From Diphasiastrum complanatum (lineage: Eukaryota; Streptophyta; Lycopodiopsida; Lycopodiales; Lycopodiaceae): a stretch of DNA of 64,000 nucleotides. Location: assembly GCA_029204225.1 (NCBI GenBank), contig CM055092.1:12137736-12201735 (forward strand), in the 5' to 3' direction. Shown here one piece after another: positions 48,901 to 60,900 of this stretch. The translations under genes and the position numbers were made by a program. The number at the start of each line of letters is the position of its first letter. Position 1 is the stretch's first letter. The notes beneath the pieces were generated by a model. That model saw nothing but the letters and a program-made list of their open reading frames with translations. It did no database searches and was not told the origin of the DNA.

Positions 48901-51900
48901 ACAGAATAGGGAAGGAACCCATGGAAGTGGAAGAACAGGAACAGTTCGCCGAAGAACTCGACGAACTGGTTACCAAGGAGCAGTTTCTCCAATTGGTAAC
49001 AGAAGTGGATGAATTGAAGTTGGCATTAGCCAATTTCAAGTCCAGTGTGGACGACTCGTTCACTGAACTCAAAAGCTTGATTTTGAGTTCCGCGAAAGGA
49101 AGCCTTCCCTCCACTTCTCAGTTATCCCCTTCTCCACTTCCATCAGTTTCGGGTGAGACTTTACGGTCTCACCCCAGTGTTTTTAAAGATTTAAAACCTC
49201 CTACTTTTAATGGGGAAGAGAAGGATAGAAATGCAGATATTCTACAAACCTTCCTTAGCAAATGGAAAAACATTCATGATCTTAAACAGACCCCTGACCA
49301 TTTGCAAGCTATTGAGGCCAGTCTTTCCTTAGGGCCTATGGCCTATAAGTGGTGGTTAAATCTCCAGGAGACTGGGTAGACTCCCCGGTCATGGAAAGCT
49401 TTTGAAGAAGCTTTCCTAAGAGAATTTCTACCAGAGAATGAACTTGATAGAGCCTGGGAAGCCTGGGAAAGAACAGTAATGGACAAGTCCCTCATCCAAT
49501 ATATCTCGCAGTATCGAGAAGCAATTTTAAAGATTAAAAATATGGATGACTATCAAAAAATCAGGGGATTTGTCCGTGGCCTCAAAGATGAATATAAAGT
49601 AGAGGTCCAGAGAAACTCGCCTACTACCCTTGAGCAAGCTCTCAGATATGCTCAAATCTATGATGATTCAGTGGGTAGGAAGAAGGCGAGACAACAGCCA
49701 CTTTCTGAGCAGCCTTCTCAGAAAGACTTTCAATTTAAAAAGAAATTTTTAAAAAGAAAGAAAGAAGACAAATTTAAAAGTGAAGCCCCTCAGAAACGCC
49801 CTTAAAACCAGATGATTTCGAGAAAGCCAAACAAGAACGTTTGTGCTTTGTTTGTATGGGCAAGGGACACACAGTCAGACAGTGTCCCAAGGGGCCTTTC
49901 ACTAAAAAAGATAAGAAAGATAAAAAACAAGTTCATCTTGTTCAGACTGTATGTTTTCCCAGTGACTCGGCAGCTTCCGAGATCAAAGTGTATCATGAAA
50001 ATCATGAACACTGTTGCCAGCTGACCTCTGCAATGCTAGCGAGACCCTTCAGCTTTGGGCCGCATGACCTAGTACGTATGCATGGAAAAGTTGGTAACCA
50101 GTCAGTAAGAGTCATGGTTGATGATGGGGCAACCCATAATCTCATCAACCACACCCTGGTTAAAAAGCTTAAACTACCAGAAGTACCTAGTCAGCATAGG
50201 TACATAGTCTCATTAGCTAAGGGTGAAGATAAAAAAATATGGGAAACTATGGTAAGTAAGTTAAATCTTGGTATTCAGGGGTACCAAGATGAAATAAACT
50301 TGCAGATAATGCACCTGGATCGAACAGACATTGTTCTCGGGAGAGATTGGCTCTATAGTTTAGGACCTTCCCTCCACAGAAACTATCAGGAGAACACCCT
50401 CAGCTTTCAGCATAAAGGCCGAGAGATCCAGTTGCATGGGGAGCATGATGTTCCCAACAGCCCTATGGTCTGCAGTTCAGAACTCTGTCAGCTAATCGGA
50501 GACGAAGACCATCAGGTATTCTTATGTGACTTTAAGTTTATTCCTGAAGTTTCTATTTCCAGTTCTATTCAGCAGAAAATCAGTAAATTAGAAACTTTAT
50601 TGTCTAAATTTAAAGATGTTTTTCCTGAAGATTTGCCACATGGTTTACCACCTAGCAGAGAGGTAGATCATGTAATAAACCTAGTACCAGGTACAACACC
50701 TGTTTCTAAACCTCCGTATCGGGTCAGCCGAACAGAGGATGAAGAAATAACTAGGCAGTTAACAGACTATCTTGGGAAAGGCCAAATTCAGACCAGTAGT
50801 TCACCATGGGCCTCACCAGTCCTATTGGTGAAAAAGAAAGAGGGGTCTATGCGTCTTTGCGTAGATTACAGGGCCCTCAATAAAGTCACAATTAAGAATA
50901 AATACCCTATGCCTCGGGCAGACGAGTTGTTTGATCAACTCGACGGGGCTAAGTTTTTCAGTAAAATAGACCTTAGATCGGGATATCATCAAGTCCGTAT
51001 AAAATTGGAAGATGTCTCGAAAACAGCTTTTAGGACTCGTCACGGTCATTATGAGTTTAAGGTGATGCCATTTGGGCTCACAAATGCTCCAGCTACCTTT
51101 ATGACCTTGATGAACAGTGTCCTCAGACCATACTTGGGTAAGTTTGTAGTCGTATTTTTAGATGACATCCTCGTCTACAGCAAAACGAGGAAGGAGCATC
51201 TAAAACACCTCAGAAAGGTGTTTCGACTGCTCAGAAAGCATAAGCTTTATGCTAAACAATCCAAGTGTGAATTCTTCGTTGAAGAAGTAGCATATTTGGG
51301 ACACATTATCTCTTCAGATGGGATTAAGATGGACCCAAATGAGGTTAAAGCCATACTCAGTTGGCTGAGACCTCAAAATATTTTGGAACTTCAGATCTTT
51401 CTTGGTTTGGCGGGATATTACAGACGATTTGTCAAGGAATATGCTCAGATAGCAGTTCCTATGACAAATCTTCTTAAGGGGAAGGGAAAGGAGTTCATTT
51501 GGGAGTCCGCACAACAGGAGAGCTTTGATGCTCTCAAAACAGCCTTAGCTACAGCACCAATTTTAAAAGTCGTCGACCCCAATCAGCCATGTGTGGTCGA
51601 AACAGATGCTAGCGACTTTGCAGTAGGTGCTGTGCTAACTCAGGGTGGACGACCAGTTGCGTTCGAGAGTAAAAAACTCGAGCCAGCTTAGACTAGGTAC
51701 AGTGCCTATGAAAAGGAACTCTTTTCTATAGTCCATGCCCTTAAGACTTGGAGGCATTATTTGTATGGTGCCAACTTTGAGGTCCTGACAGACCATGAGA
51801 GTCTCAGATACCTTTGCAATCAACCTGAGCTTAGAGGTCGGAAAGCTCGTTGGGCAGAATTGATGCAAGAGTTTGACATGTCTATCAGATATAGACGTGG

Positions 51901-54900
51901 AAAATTCAATACAGTAGCAGATGCCCTTAGCAGAATGCCTATGATAAACGAACTGAGTTTTGTTCAGATTCGTAATGAGTTACTCGAGTCCTTGAGATGG
52001 AAATGCCAGCATGATGCATTCTTCTCTATTATCTGGAACTCTGTCCAGAACAGACAGTTACAGACTCCAGAACCAGTTCCCGGGGCTGGTGCCAGTTCAT
52101 CCAAGAATACGGCAGCTTTCGTTGAGGATGATGATGAGTCCGTGTCGTCAGATGACGTTGAGGATTCTGAGCCGGTATTACCCAAGCAAACCCCAGTGGT
52201 TGAGGGTCAGTTGACTCAAGGATTCAAATGGAAACAATATTCCATTCAGGATGAGTACTTGCTCTATAGAGATAGAGTATGTGTCCCCAATTCAGAGGAT
52301 TATAGGCAGCAGGTCCTATATGAATGTCATGACAATCCTAGCGCGGGACACCCAGGCATACAAAAGACCTATGAGCTTCTTCGTAGGCAATTTTTCTGGC
52401 CCAGTATGAAAAAGGACGTCCACCAGTATGTAACCAGTTGCCAGAAATGTCAAGTAAAGAAAGCAGAGCGTTTAAAGGCAGGAGGGTTGTTGCATCCCTT
52501 AGAAATACCAGCTGGTAAATGGGAGAGTATCTCCATGGATTTTATAGTAGGCCTGCCTAAAACCCAAAAGGGTATTGACGCTATATGGGTCACAGTTGAC
52601 CGTCTAACCAAAATGGCTCATTTTATTCCGACCAAAACAACCGTTAGAGCTCCAGAGTTAGCGAGGTTGTTTGTAGACGGGCTATTTAAATTGTACGGTC
52701 TACCTTCTGGCATAGTCAGCGACCGGGACAGTAAGTTTACTGGAAATTTTTGGAGGGCAGTATTCCATCATCTCCATACTAAACTTAATATGAGTACCAC
52801 CGACCATCCACAGACGGACGGTCAAACAGAAAGGGTAAATCAAGTGCTGGAGGATATGCTTCGTGCATACGTCAGCAAGAAGCAGACTAATTGGGAGGAG
52901 TATCTCTCGATATTAGAGTTTGCTTACAACAGTACCAAACATTCAGCTACGGGATACAGCCCATTTATGCTGATGTACGGTTTTCAGCCACGCTCACCCA
53001 CAGCTGTAGGGTTTAAACAAGAAAAAGTTGAAGCAGCCAGAAACTTTTTAGAGGACCTAAACCAGATGATAGAACATGCTAAGCGTAGCATTAGACAGTC
53101 CCAGGATCGAGCCAGGCATTATGCAGATCCACACAGATGGGATGTGCAGTTCTCCACTGGTGAGAAAGTCTACTTGAGAGTCCCAGTTGACTCTAAAACC
53201 CTCAAATCAGGAGTGTGTGCTAAGTTGTCTCCAAGGTATTGTGGTCCCTTTACCATCAGTAGGAGACTAGGCGGGGTCACCTATGAACTAGAACTCCCAC
53301 ACAGCAGTAAGGTTTTTCTAGTCTTTCATGTAAGTCAGTTACGAAAAGCCTTAACCAGATCAGACAATCTGGTAGGGGACAGTGTTCTAGTTCTCCCATT
53401 GGATCCTCAACAACCTCCACATGAACTAGAGGAGATTCTTGATAGTAGAGAGACGCAGACTCGTCATACTCTATACCGAGAATATCTGGTTAAGTGGAAT
53501 GATCAGCCTGTTGAGAATGCCACTTGGGAAAGAGGCAGCGTCCTTCGCAAAATTTTTCCAGACTTTGTCTTAGAGGACCAAGACGGTTCTTAAGGGGGAG
53601 GGAGTGTTACGAGCTCGTAACCAGTGCTGAACCCTAGAGAACACAGATAGGTCAGATACCACAGTCAGGGTTGTGTCCAGCGTACATGACCAACAGGGCA
53701 AGACAATGTGAGTAGTGTGCCCCAGCACGGTCCATAGCCATGGCGGGCCTAACACAGCCTAGGGACCCTGTCAGCAGGATAGGGCCCCCAGTTGGGTCCC
53801 GACGTGCAGTCGGCCACGTCAGTGCCACGTGGCCGACACTTGGCAGTAGCATGCTACCAGTCCTCACACTGGGCTAGGAGGGGCTTACTCTCTATCAGGG
53901 AGTAGGCAAAGTTGGGTGGATCAGTTAGTGTTTGCCCTGCTGTGGTGTTAGGATCTATTACAACCTTGGTCATATCTGTTAGAGTCAATGTTCACATTAG
54001 TACCCCTAATGTTGTCATTTAGGATTAATTAGGATTATTGGGCCATGCTTGCATGCTAATTCTAGGGTCCCTTACCTATAGTTAGTAAAAGTCTAGTTAG
54101 ACTATAGTTGGACAAGTTTGAGCTAAAAATAAGATAGTCTCCTGATTGCCCATCAGTAAAGTTCAGGATATTGAAGGTTCACAAGCGACAAAATTCAAGT
54201 TGGGTAAGTTCATGTTATTCTGATACCTGAGGGATTTGCTAAACCATGCCATGCAATAAATCTTCGCCAATACATTTTACACAAAGTATTATAGCCCCTT
54301 TGTTCAAAGATGAAGACAAACAGTATTCTGCCGATTATTGCAGCATTATGATAGGTCATATTTATTCAAGCTATATGGGAGCCGCAGTGGAAAACAAGCT
54401 CAATAGTTGGCTGGAACTAAAACAGTCTATGGGCCATGAAACAAGCAGGATCTAGGAGAATGCATTCTGTAGTGGATCATTTGGTCAATTTATTTGAGGA
54501 GAGCTGCAAGACACAATAAGTTCTTGTTTTGTTGACTTTCGAAGCCTGTTGTCACAGTACCAAGAGATAAACTTTAGGAGCCAGTGGAAGAGCTTGGAGG
54601 TTGAATTCACTTAACATGAGGTGGGGCATATTCTATTCAAAGGCTTTGGCCCGAGTTTGTACCTCTAATGGACTCACGGTGGGAAGTTCTTAGCAGCATC
54701 GGTGCGAAACAGGACTTTTTGGGAATATTACATTGATGGGCATAATGAGTATTTATTGCAACTTGGAGGTGAAGGAGTGAGACTTTTACTATATGCAATC
54801 AAATTGCTACTGTATGCCTATGATGTAGTTCTTCTGGTGAACACATTGAACAATCTCGAACAACATCTTGAATCTCTCAATGAATTTTACCTGGAATCTG

Positions 54901-57900
54901 ATCTCTCAGGTAGCTTGGAAAAAACTAATGGAGATACTTTTTCCTTTTAGGAAGGACACTGCATGTTAAATCTTGTTCAATTAAAGTGGGGTTTACCCAT
55001 ATACATCGATATTTGGGAGCTGAAATTCAAGCCAATCCAATCAACAAGTAACATCAACTGTGCGGTATTGTTGAGAAGTTTGGGGTCAAAGCATCCCTGT
55101 ATGAAAGATGGGGAAATCAAAAGAGCTCACAAGAAATTTTTGGCTACCTGCGCGGGTGTAAAGCAAATTGTTTTGTATTCAATTTTCGTGGTTCAAACTG
55201 ATATCCTTCCTTTTGAGGCATCCGTTATGATTACAGTTATGAAATACATTGACATGGTGAAAAATTTGGGATAGAAAAGAGTCTCAAGGATAGCAGCCGA
55301 GAATTGTACATGGCAACATACTCACTGGCAGTGGATAATTGGCATCATGCTGCAAGAGATTAGCATGTGCTCAGTTTCAATTTTTCCTCGAGTGAGTCAA
55401 CAGCAGACAGAAGACCATTATCTTTCATCTAAAGCATTGAGATTCTTACCTGCCTTAGCAGCACAAAGAAGCTTCTGATGCATAAGCCAGCTCTGAGAGC
55501 TGTGCTAGCTGTCTAGTCCGCACTCGCCCACCTAGTCCCCATAGTGTGGTTTCTCAAGTAAAAATTCTCATTTTTCTTACATTCTAAACGACCTCACTTC
55601 CCTTACAAAGGCTGCAGTATCTGGAATTCATGATCTTGTCTCTGCTGCCAATCTCTGTTCTCTTTAACTCGTAATAGCTGTAATTGCCGTTTTCAATCTC
55701 GAGAACTAGAACGTTTTCAAGAAAAATTGCTGGCATTTGAGGACCTGATTCAAGTAAGTGCCACAGCCTGTGGAAGGACAGATGAGGTCAAGGATGTAGC
55801 TATTGGATCATGCATGTCTTATAGAAATGATGCTCTGAGCAGCTTAGTTGTCTTTTGCTATCAAAGTTTGTACATATATCTTCTAGACTCTAGAGTGGAA
55901 AGGGAATGGGTGTAAGGCATGAGCTCAAGTTGCTGCCAATAACTCAAGATGTGCTTAATGTCATGAGATTTTGCCATTTCGTTAACCATCAGTGTACATG
56001 TGGTTTTTAATTTGATAGATTGTCAGAGGTCTGAGGTGGATATGCTCTACCTATGTTCATTAAATAGCCATCCACCTGATCCTCATTATGACACAAGCAT
56101 GTGAAGTCACATCAGACCAACTTGGCTCACAGGAATGTACACGTTCGGTTATAAGTGGTTCAATTGACACACAAAATGTAGCAAACTAAGCAAGAAGTTT
56201 TTGAAGCATAGAACAAATGTAGATATGATGATACTGCAGTTGCGATTGGAAAAAGACTATATGAAAACTCTGACCTAATTCCAGAGGTTAACTAGGCTGT
56301 CTTTTCTAGCAAGGTTTCTTTGAATTGAATGCTTGTCTTCACAGCAAGTTGCCTTGTCCCTTAATGTTTCTTGGAATGAATGTATTTGCTGAAGATTCCC
56401 TAACAGTACCTTCGTCTAGTTTACAGTTTATGTTTCTTGGAATGAATTTATTTGCTAAAGATTCCCTAACAGTACCTTCGTCTAGTTTACAGGCCTTTCA
56501 AGCTCAAAACCTGGAAAGTGCAAGGGCAAGGCTGGACTTGTGTGTTGAGGACACGAGAGAGGAGCTGACAAGAAGGGGAGTGACCACAGAGATCTCTTCA
56601 CAGCTAGGGGCTGTCCTGGGCATGCTTGGTGACTGCTTGTATGTTCATGTTCCCCAATTGTGTTTTCTTGTTCACGATGCTGAAATTTAAGTTACGCTTT
56701 AAACATTGCTTAATTGTCAATTCAAAGTTTCTGGATAAAAACTGTAAGGTGTCCTGATGTTGCCTGGTTTACCAATTTGTATGGACCTGAGATCTGGAAC
56801 TTGTTGATGGCTTTTGGACCCATAATCTTGTTAATTAAATTCATACTGGATCCATCATTTATTGTAGACATTTTAGCGATATTTTTTAGTAAAAGATTCG
56901 TAATTGGCCCTAACATAGGGTGTAGATGTAAGGGAAAGTTCCTCAAGATCCTGCTTACAAGACAAAACACAAGAGAACACACTGTGGAGAAACCACCCCA
57001 CCAAGTAGAAGCATTCCAGGAGCTTCACCCCCGAGCCAAGGAATAGGAAGCAAGAGTAGAGTTAGAGAATCTAGCATTGAAACACCAAATGAATGATGTA
57101 GGAGGGCAAGTTTCCAATGGATATATTGACCCAAGACCACCCTGTGCATGCAGTAATGCAAGGCCAAAACTCCAATTAAGAAATTCCATTGCTATTGATA
57201 CTCTACACATGCAATGACTGTCCTAAGCATGTACTAACTCCAAATAGTGTGTCTGGGCCTCACAAGGTTACTAATTATTTTACAGGTCTCGTCCAGTATG
57301 ACGTGGCGTAACCAATAACCTCGAGCATTGTAGTACCGTGTATCCAAGTCTAGGATCACGTTGAATCCTATATTCAAGACGTGGACGTAACATTCTTGCC
57401 CCCTTGAACTGCTCCTGTCCTCAGAAACTTAGGGAAATTCCTAATGCTATCAACTCTCTCCCCATGAATCATCATTATCGAATTAAGCACTTTGAGATAG
57501 AACAATTTCTCAATTGTTTATCTTTGGTTCTGAGCACTTTCTCATGTTCCAAAGGTACACTAAGCGATAAATCTTCCAGGTGGGGATAGATTCTCATCAG
57601 ATCCAATAGTATCATCTTCATGTAAACTTAATTTTAATCAGCTCACATGAAATATTGGGTGTGCAGTAGATTTGCCTTGAAGATCTACTTCATAAGCTAA
57701 AGAACCAATTTTTCGTACAATCCTAAACGGTCCACAATATCTGGTAGACAATTTATAATGCTTTCCGGTACGTAACGTCTTAGAATCTTTTGGTATTCTA
57801 AGATATATCCAATCATCAACTTTAAAATCTTTGGGAGATCTCTTAAGATCGGCATATGCTTAGCTCTATCTTGAGCACTCCGGATACTATCCTTAGCCAC

Positions 57901-60900
57901 TTGCAAATTTCTTGCATATCATGCAGGAAATCAACAACCTTCTGGATCTTAATAGATTTCGTCTCCACATTAACATGAGATCTAGGTTAAAAATCGTACA
58001 TAGCATAAAAGGACTGTAACCTGTAGCAGAATGCTTTCTACTATTGTATGCAAACTCAATCAGAGGAAGGTAATCTTCCCAATGAGATTGCCTGTGAGAC
58101 ACATATGTCCTCAACATATCTTCCATAGTCTGATTAGTCCTTTCCGTCTGGCCATCTGATTCAGGATGATCAGAAGAACTAAAACTAAATATTGTTGGCT
58201 AGAAGTGACCTGTGAATTTAGGATCTCTATCACTAACAATGTCACTCGGCAGTCCATACAACCGAAATAATCTTTCAACAAAGATCTGGGCTAAATCAGA
58301 AGCCTTAGTAGTTGACTTAACTTGTATGAACGTAGCTAACTTAGTTAACTTGTCCACAACAACCCAAATAGAATTATGTGTATAACCACTCAAAACAATT
58401 GTAAACCATCCATGCATGTCAAACATTCACAGAATCGCCATGCGACAAATTTCAGAAAGTATAGTACCCTAAAGTTAAGGAAAAGTTGACATGCATCAGA
58501 ACAAGCCGAAATTTTTAGCAAATTTTACATAGAAAATAGCTAAACTTCCGATGACGATATCTTGAGCTACAGTGCACTAGGTTGGTCGCTGTAAAGCACA
58601 AAATAGAGGGTAGTCATGCTTCTGAGATGACTGCCACATCACCTTCGCACGTGTGAGTACAGACATCCCTAAAAAACAGCAAAAGGGCGCACTTTTTCAA
58701 GAGGCGTGAGTGAAAAACGACCTATCTGCTATGCATGTACCCTAAGAGCCATTACCAACAGTCCTATTGCAGATTTGAATTTCCAGCAAGTGTACCTTCT
58801 GTTAGTAGTCATTAATTGCTGAATTAATAATTGCATGTCTGGATTATGCAAGATTTATGGTTCTAGGCCATATTTTGGTAAAAAATAGCTTGATTTTGAG
58901 TGTTTTTGGCTAGAAATTGGTAGTAATAGCTATGGTCTAGCGAAATCAGAGTAATTAAAGGCTGCTATATGTCGTTTTGAGTTTCTAATGATTAGTATGG
59001 GTTGCATGAGGTGAAAATCAGCTTTATGTAGGTGAAAAAGCCCAGAAAATTGCTAAAATACATGAATTTTGCAAGTTTTTTCATGAACGTGGATGCATTC
59101 TGCTGTAATCTGCTTTGTAGACCTTGCATGAGTTTTTATCAACATCTTTTGAAGCTGTCCAATCAGTAGGAATAGAGAATTCAATCCAAAGAGTGTAGAA
59201 AAAGACTGGAAATTGCTTATTTCATGCTTTTTTGTTGAATTGTTCCGACAAATCAGCATAGGGATCACTGACGGAGACTATCCAGTCCGTTTTGTAACCC
59301 TCTTGGCCTTCCGAACAAGCTATAAGACCTATAATTTGGTTGCCGGTGGCTTATGCTCTTTCCCTCCGAAGTTCATAGCTAGTACACCTTCTTGGAAGTG
59401 GTTTTCTCTCCATTCTCAGCCTATACTGCACCCCAAGAGCTATTACCAATAGTCTTAAACAACCTATTAAAGCTCTGTGAAGCTTTCATTCAGTATGCAT
59501 AGCAGATAGGTCATTTTTCACTCACGCCTCTTGAAAAAGTGTGCCCTCTTCACACACAAAGGAATAATAGTGGAGCAAAGTCACCCAACTAATGAGAAGC
59601 TACTAATCAATATCCAATAGCATCCACAGTATAGGATGTAGGTGTAGAGAGAGAAACTGGTAATGAAAACTCACAACAGGAATGAGAGGAGGGCGAGTTT
59701 TTTCATGAGTATATAGGCCCTGCTTTGTCCGTGCATGCCCCCATGCAAGCCTATAATATGCCCATACACGCAGTTCATTACTATTGATACTCTACACCAT
59801 GCCAAAAGTCGTCTTAACCCATGCAAAAAGCTCCACATGTCATTAGATGTATGATTGGGTCCTCACAAAGTTATTAATTACATTTTTGGTCTAGTCTGGA
59901 TTAATGAGCAACCAATAATCTCAAGCACTGGAGTACCGTGTATCCAAGTCTAGGATTATGCCGAATCCTATATTCAGAACTTGGACGTACACATATGTTT
60001 GGATTTGAGTGCTTGCTGAGATTTTGTGGGCTTCTGAGGAATTTCATCTCAGATTGTTTATTGGATTTAAAAAGTAAAGATAATGAAGAGATACTTTTCA
60101 AATCATTCATGTTCTTCACTGTCAGGGTCCTCGCATGTTTTAGGATCTAACCACTTTACTGAAGTCCTGTAGCAGTGCGTTGAATCAGTTTCCAGTTTCC
60201 AGAAGTAAGGGTGCTAGAAATTATAATCTGGACTTATTTTCATTGTCAATTTGTACAAAATTGGTTTAGATATGTACAGCTCGAACGCTGAAAGGTATCC
60301 CACTTTGGACCACCAGGCCACAAACTGGCATAAACATCTGATTTGTGATGCTGGAACCCAGCCTGCTCAAACATGAACACTCAGGATGGTGGTCGAGATA
60401 CTGAAGCTGTGCTCGGAAATAGAGATCTTTGTGTGGTTTCACCAATTTGGCACTGAATGCCTCTTGGACCAATAACTCAAGGTTCTAACTAAAAAGTACC
60501 CTATTTTTTAAAGGAAGTGCTAGATCTTTTTATGGCAGATGTGCTAGCTCCTATGATGGTGGGGCCCTAGAAGCCCTAACGTGATATGGTTTCTGCATGT
60601 TACAAGAGGCATAGGAAGTTATGAATCCCGTAAATCAAGTTTTGTCGTGTAGTAGCCATAGAAACATATAAAAACGTACATCTATTGTGCGTGATATAAC
60701 TTTTGGCTGGAGAGCTTGGAGACCTTTGTTAGATGGAGGTTCTTTTATGAGTGCTGGTCCAGATCCAGGGCATTGTCTTGGGTACTTATGTTGTGCATCA
60801 GATTTAGTTTTGAGTTGTGGTGTTTATACAATCTATATCTAAGATGTTATGTGCTCTCTGATTGCTGTTAATAGCTATTTATTGAAAAACTTGTTGTGAT

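Larger units (their letters stand above)
47765..53962 (+). mobile_element. Nearly complete Ty3/gypsy chromovirus in NCA1 intron 2
   Basis: 6.2 kb with the target duplication ACCTT (47760-47764 and 53963-53967). The 3' LTR (53605-53962, 358 bp) is intact. The 5' LTR is direct only to 47990 and is followed by an inverted segment with the LTR end and PBS. Gag and a pol of protease, RT, RNase H, integrase and chromodomain follow in Ty3 order. There are only two nonsense codons and one frame change, so it is one of the least decayed elements here. It lies in the same direction as NCA1. Confidence 0.95.
57050..59991 (-). mobile_element. Decayed chromovirus in NCA1 intron 3
   Basis: Diverged direct repeats at about 57050-57392 and 59645-59991 share ATTGATACTCTACA, CCTCACAA.GTTA.TAATTA and GTACCGTGTATCCAAGTCTA. 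The minus-strand polypurine tract TTCAAGGGGGCAAGAA precedes the LTR start TGTTACGTCC at 57392. Only the integrase end and chromodomain lead remain inside, together with a TIR element. It is the same family as the element at 1-680. Confidence 0.8.
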
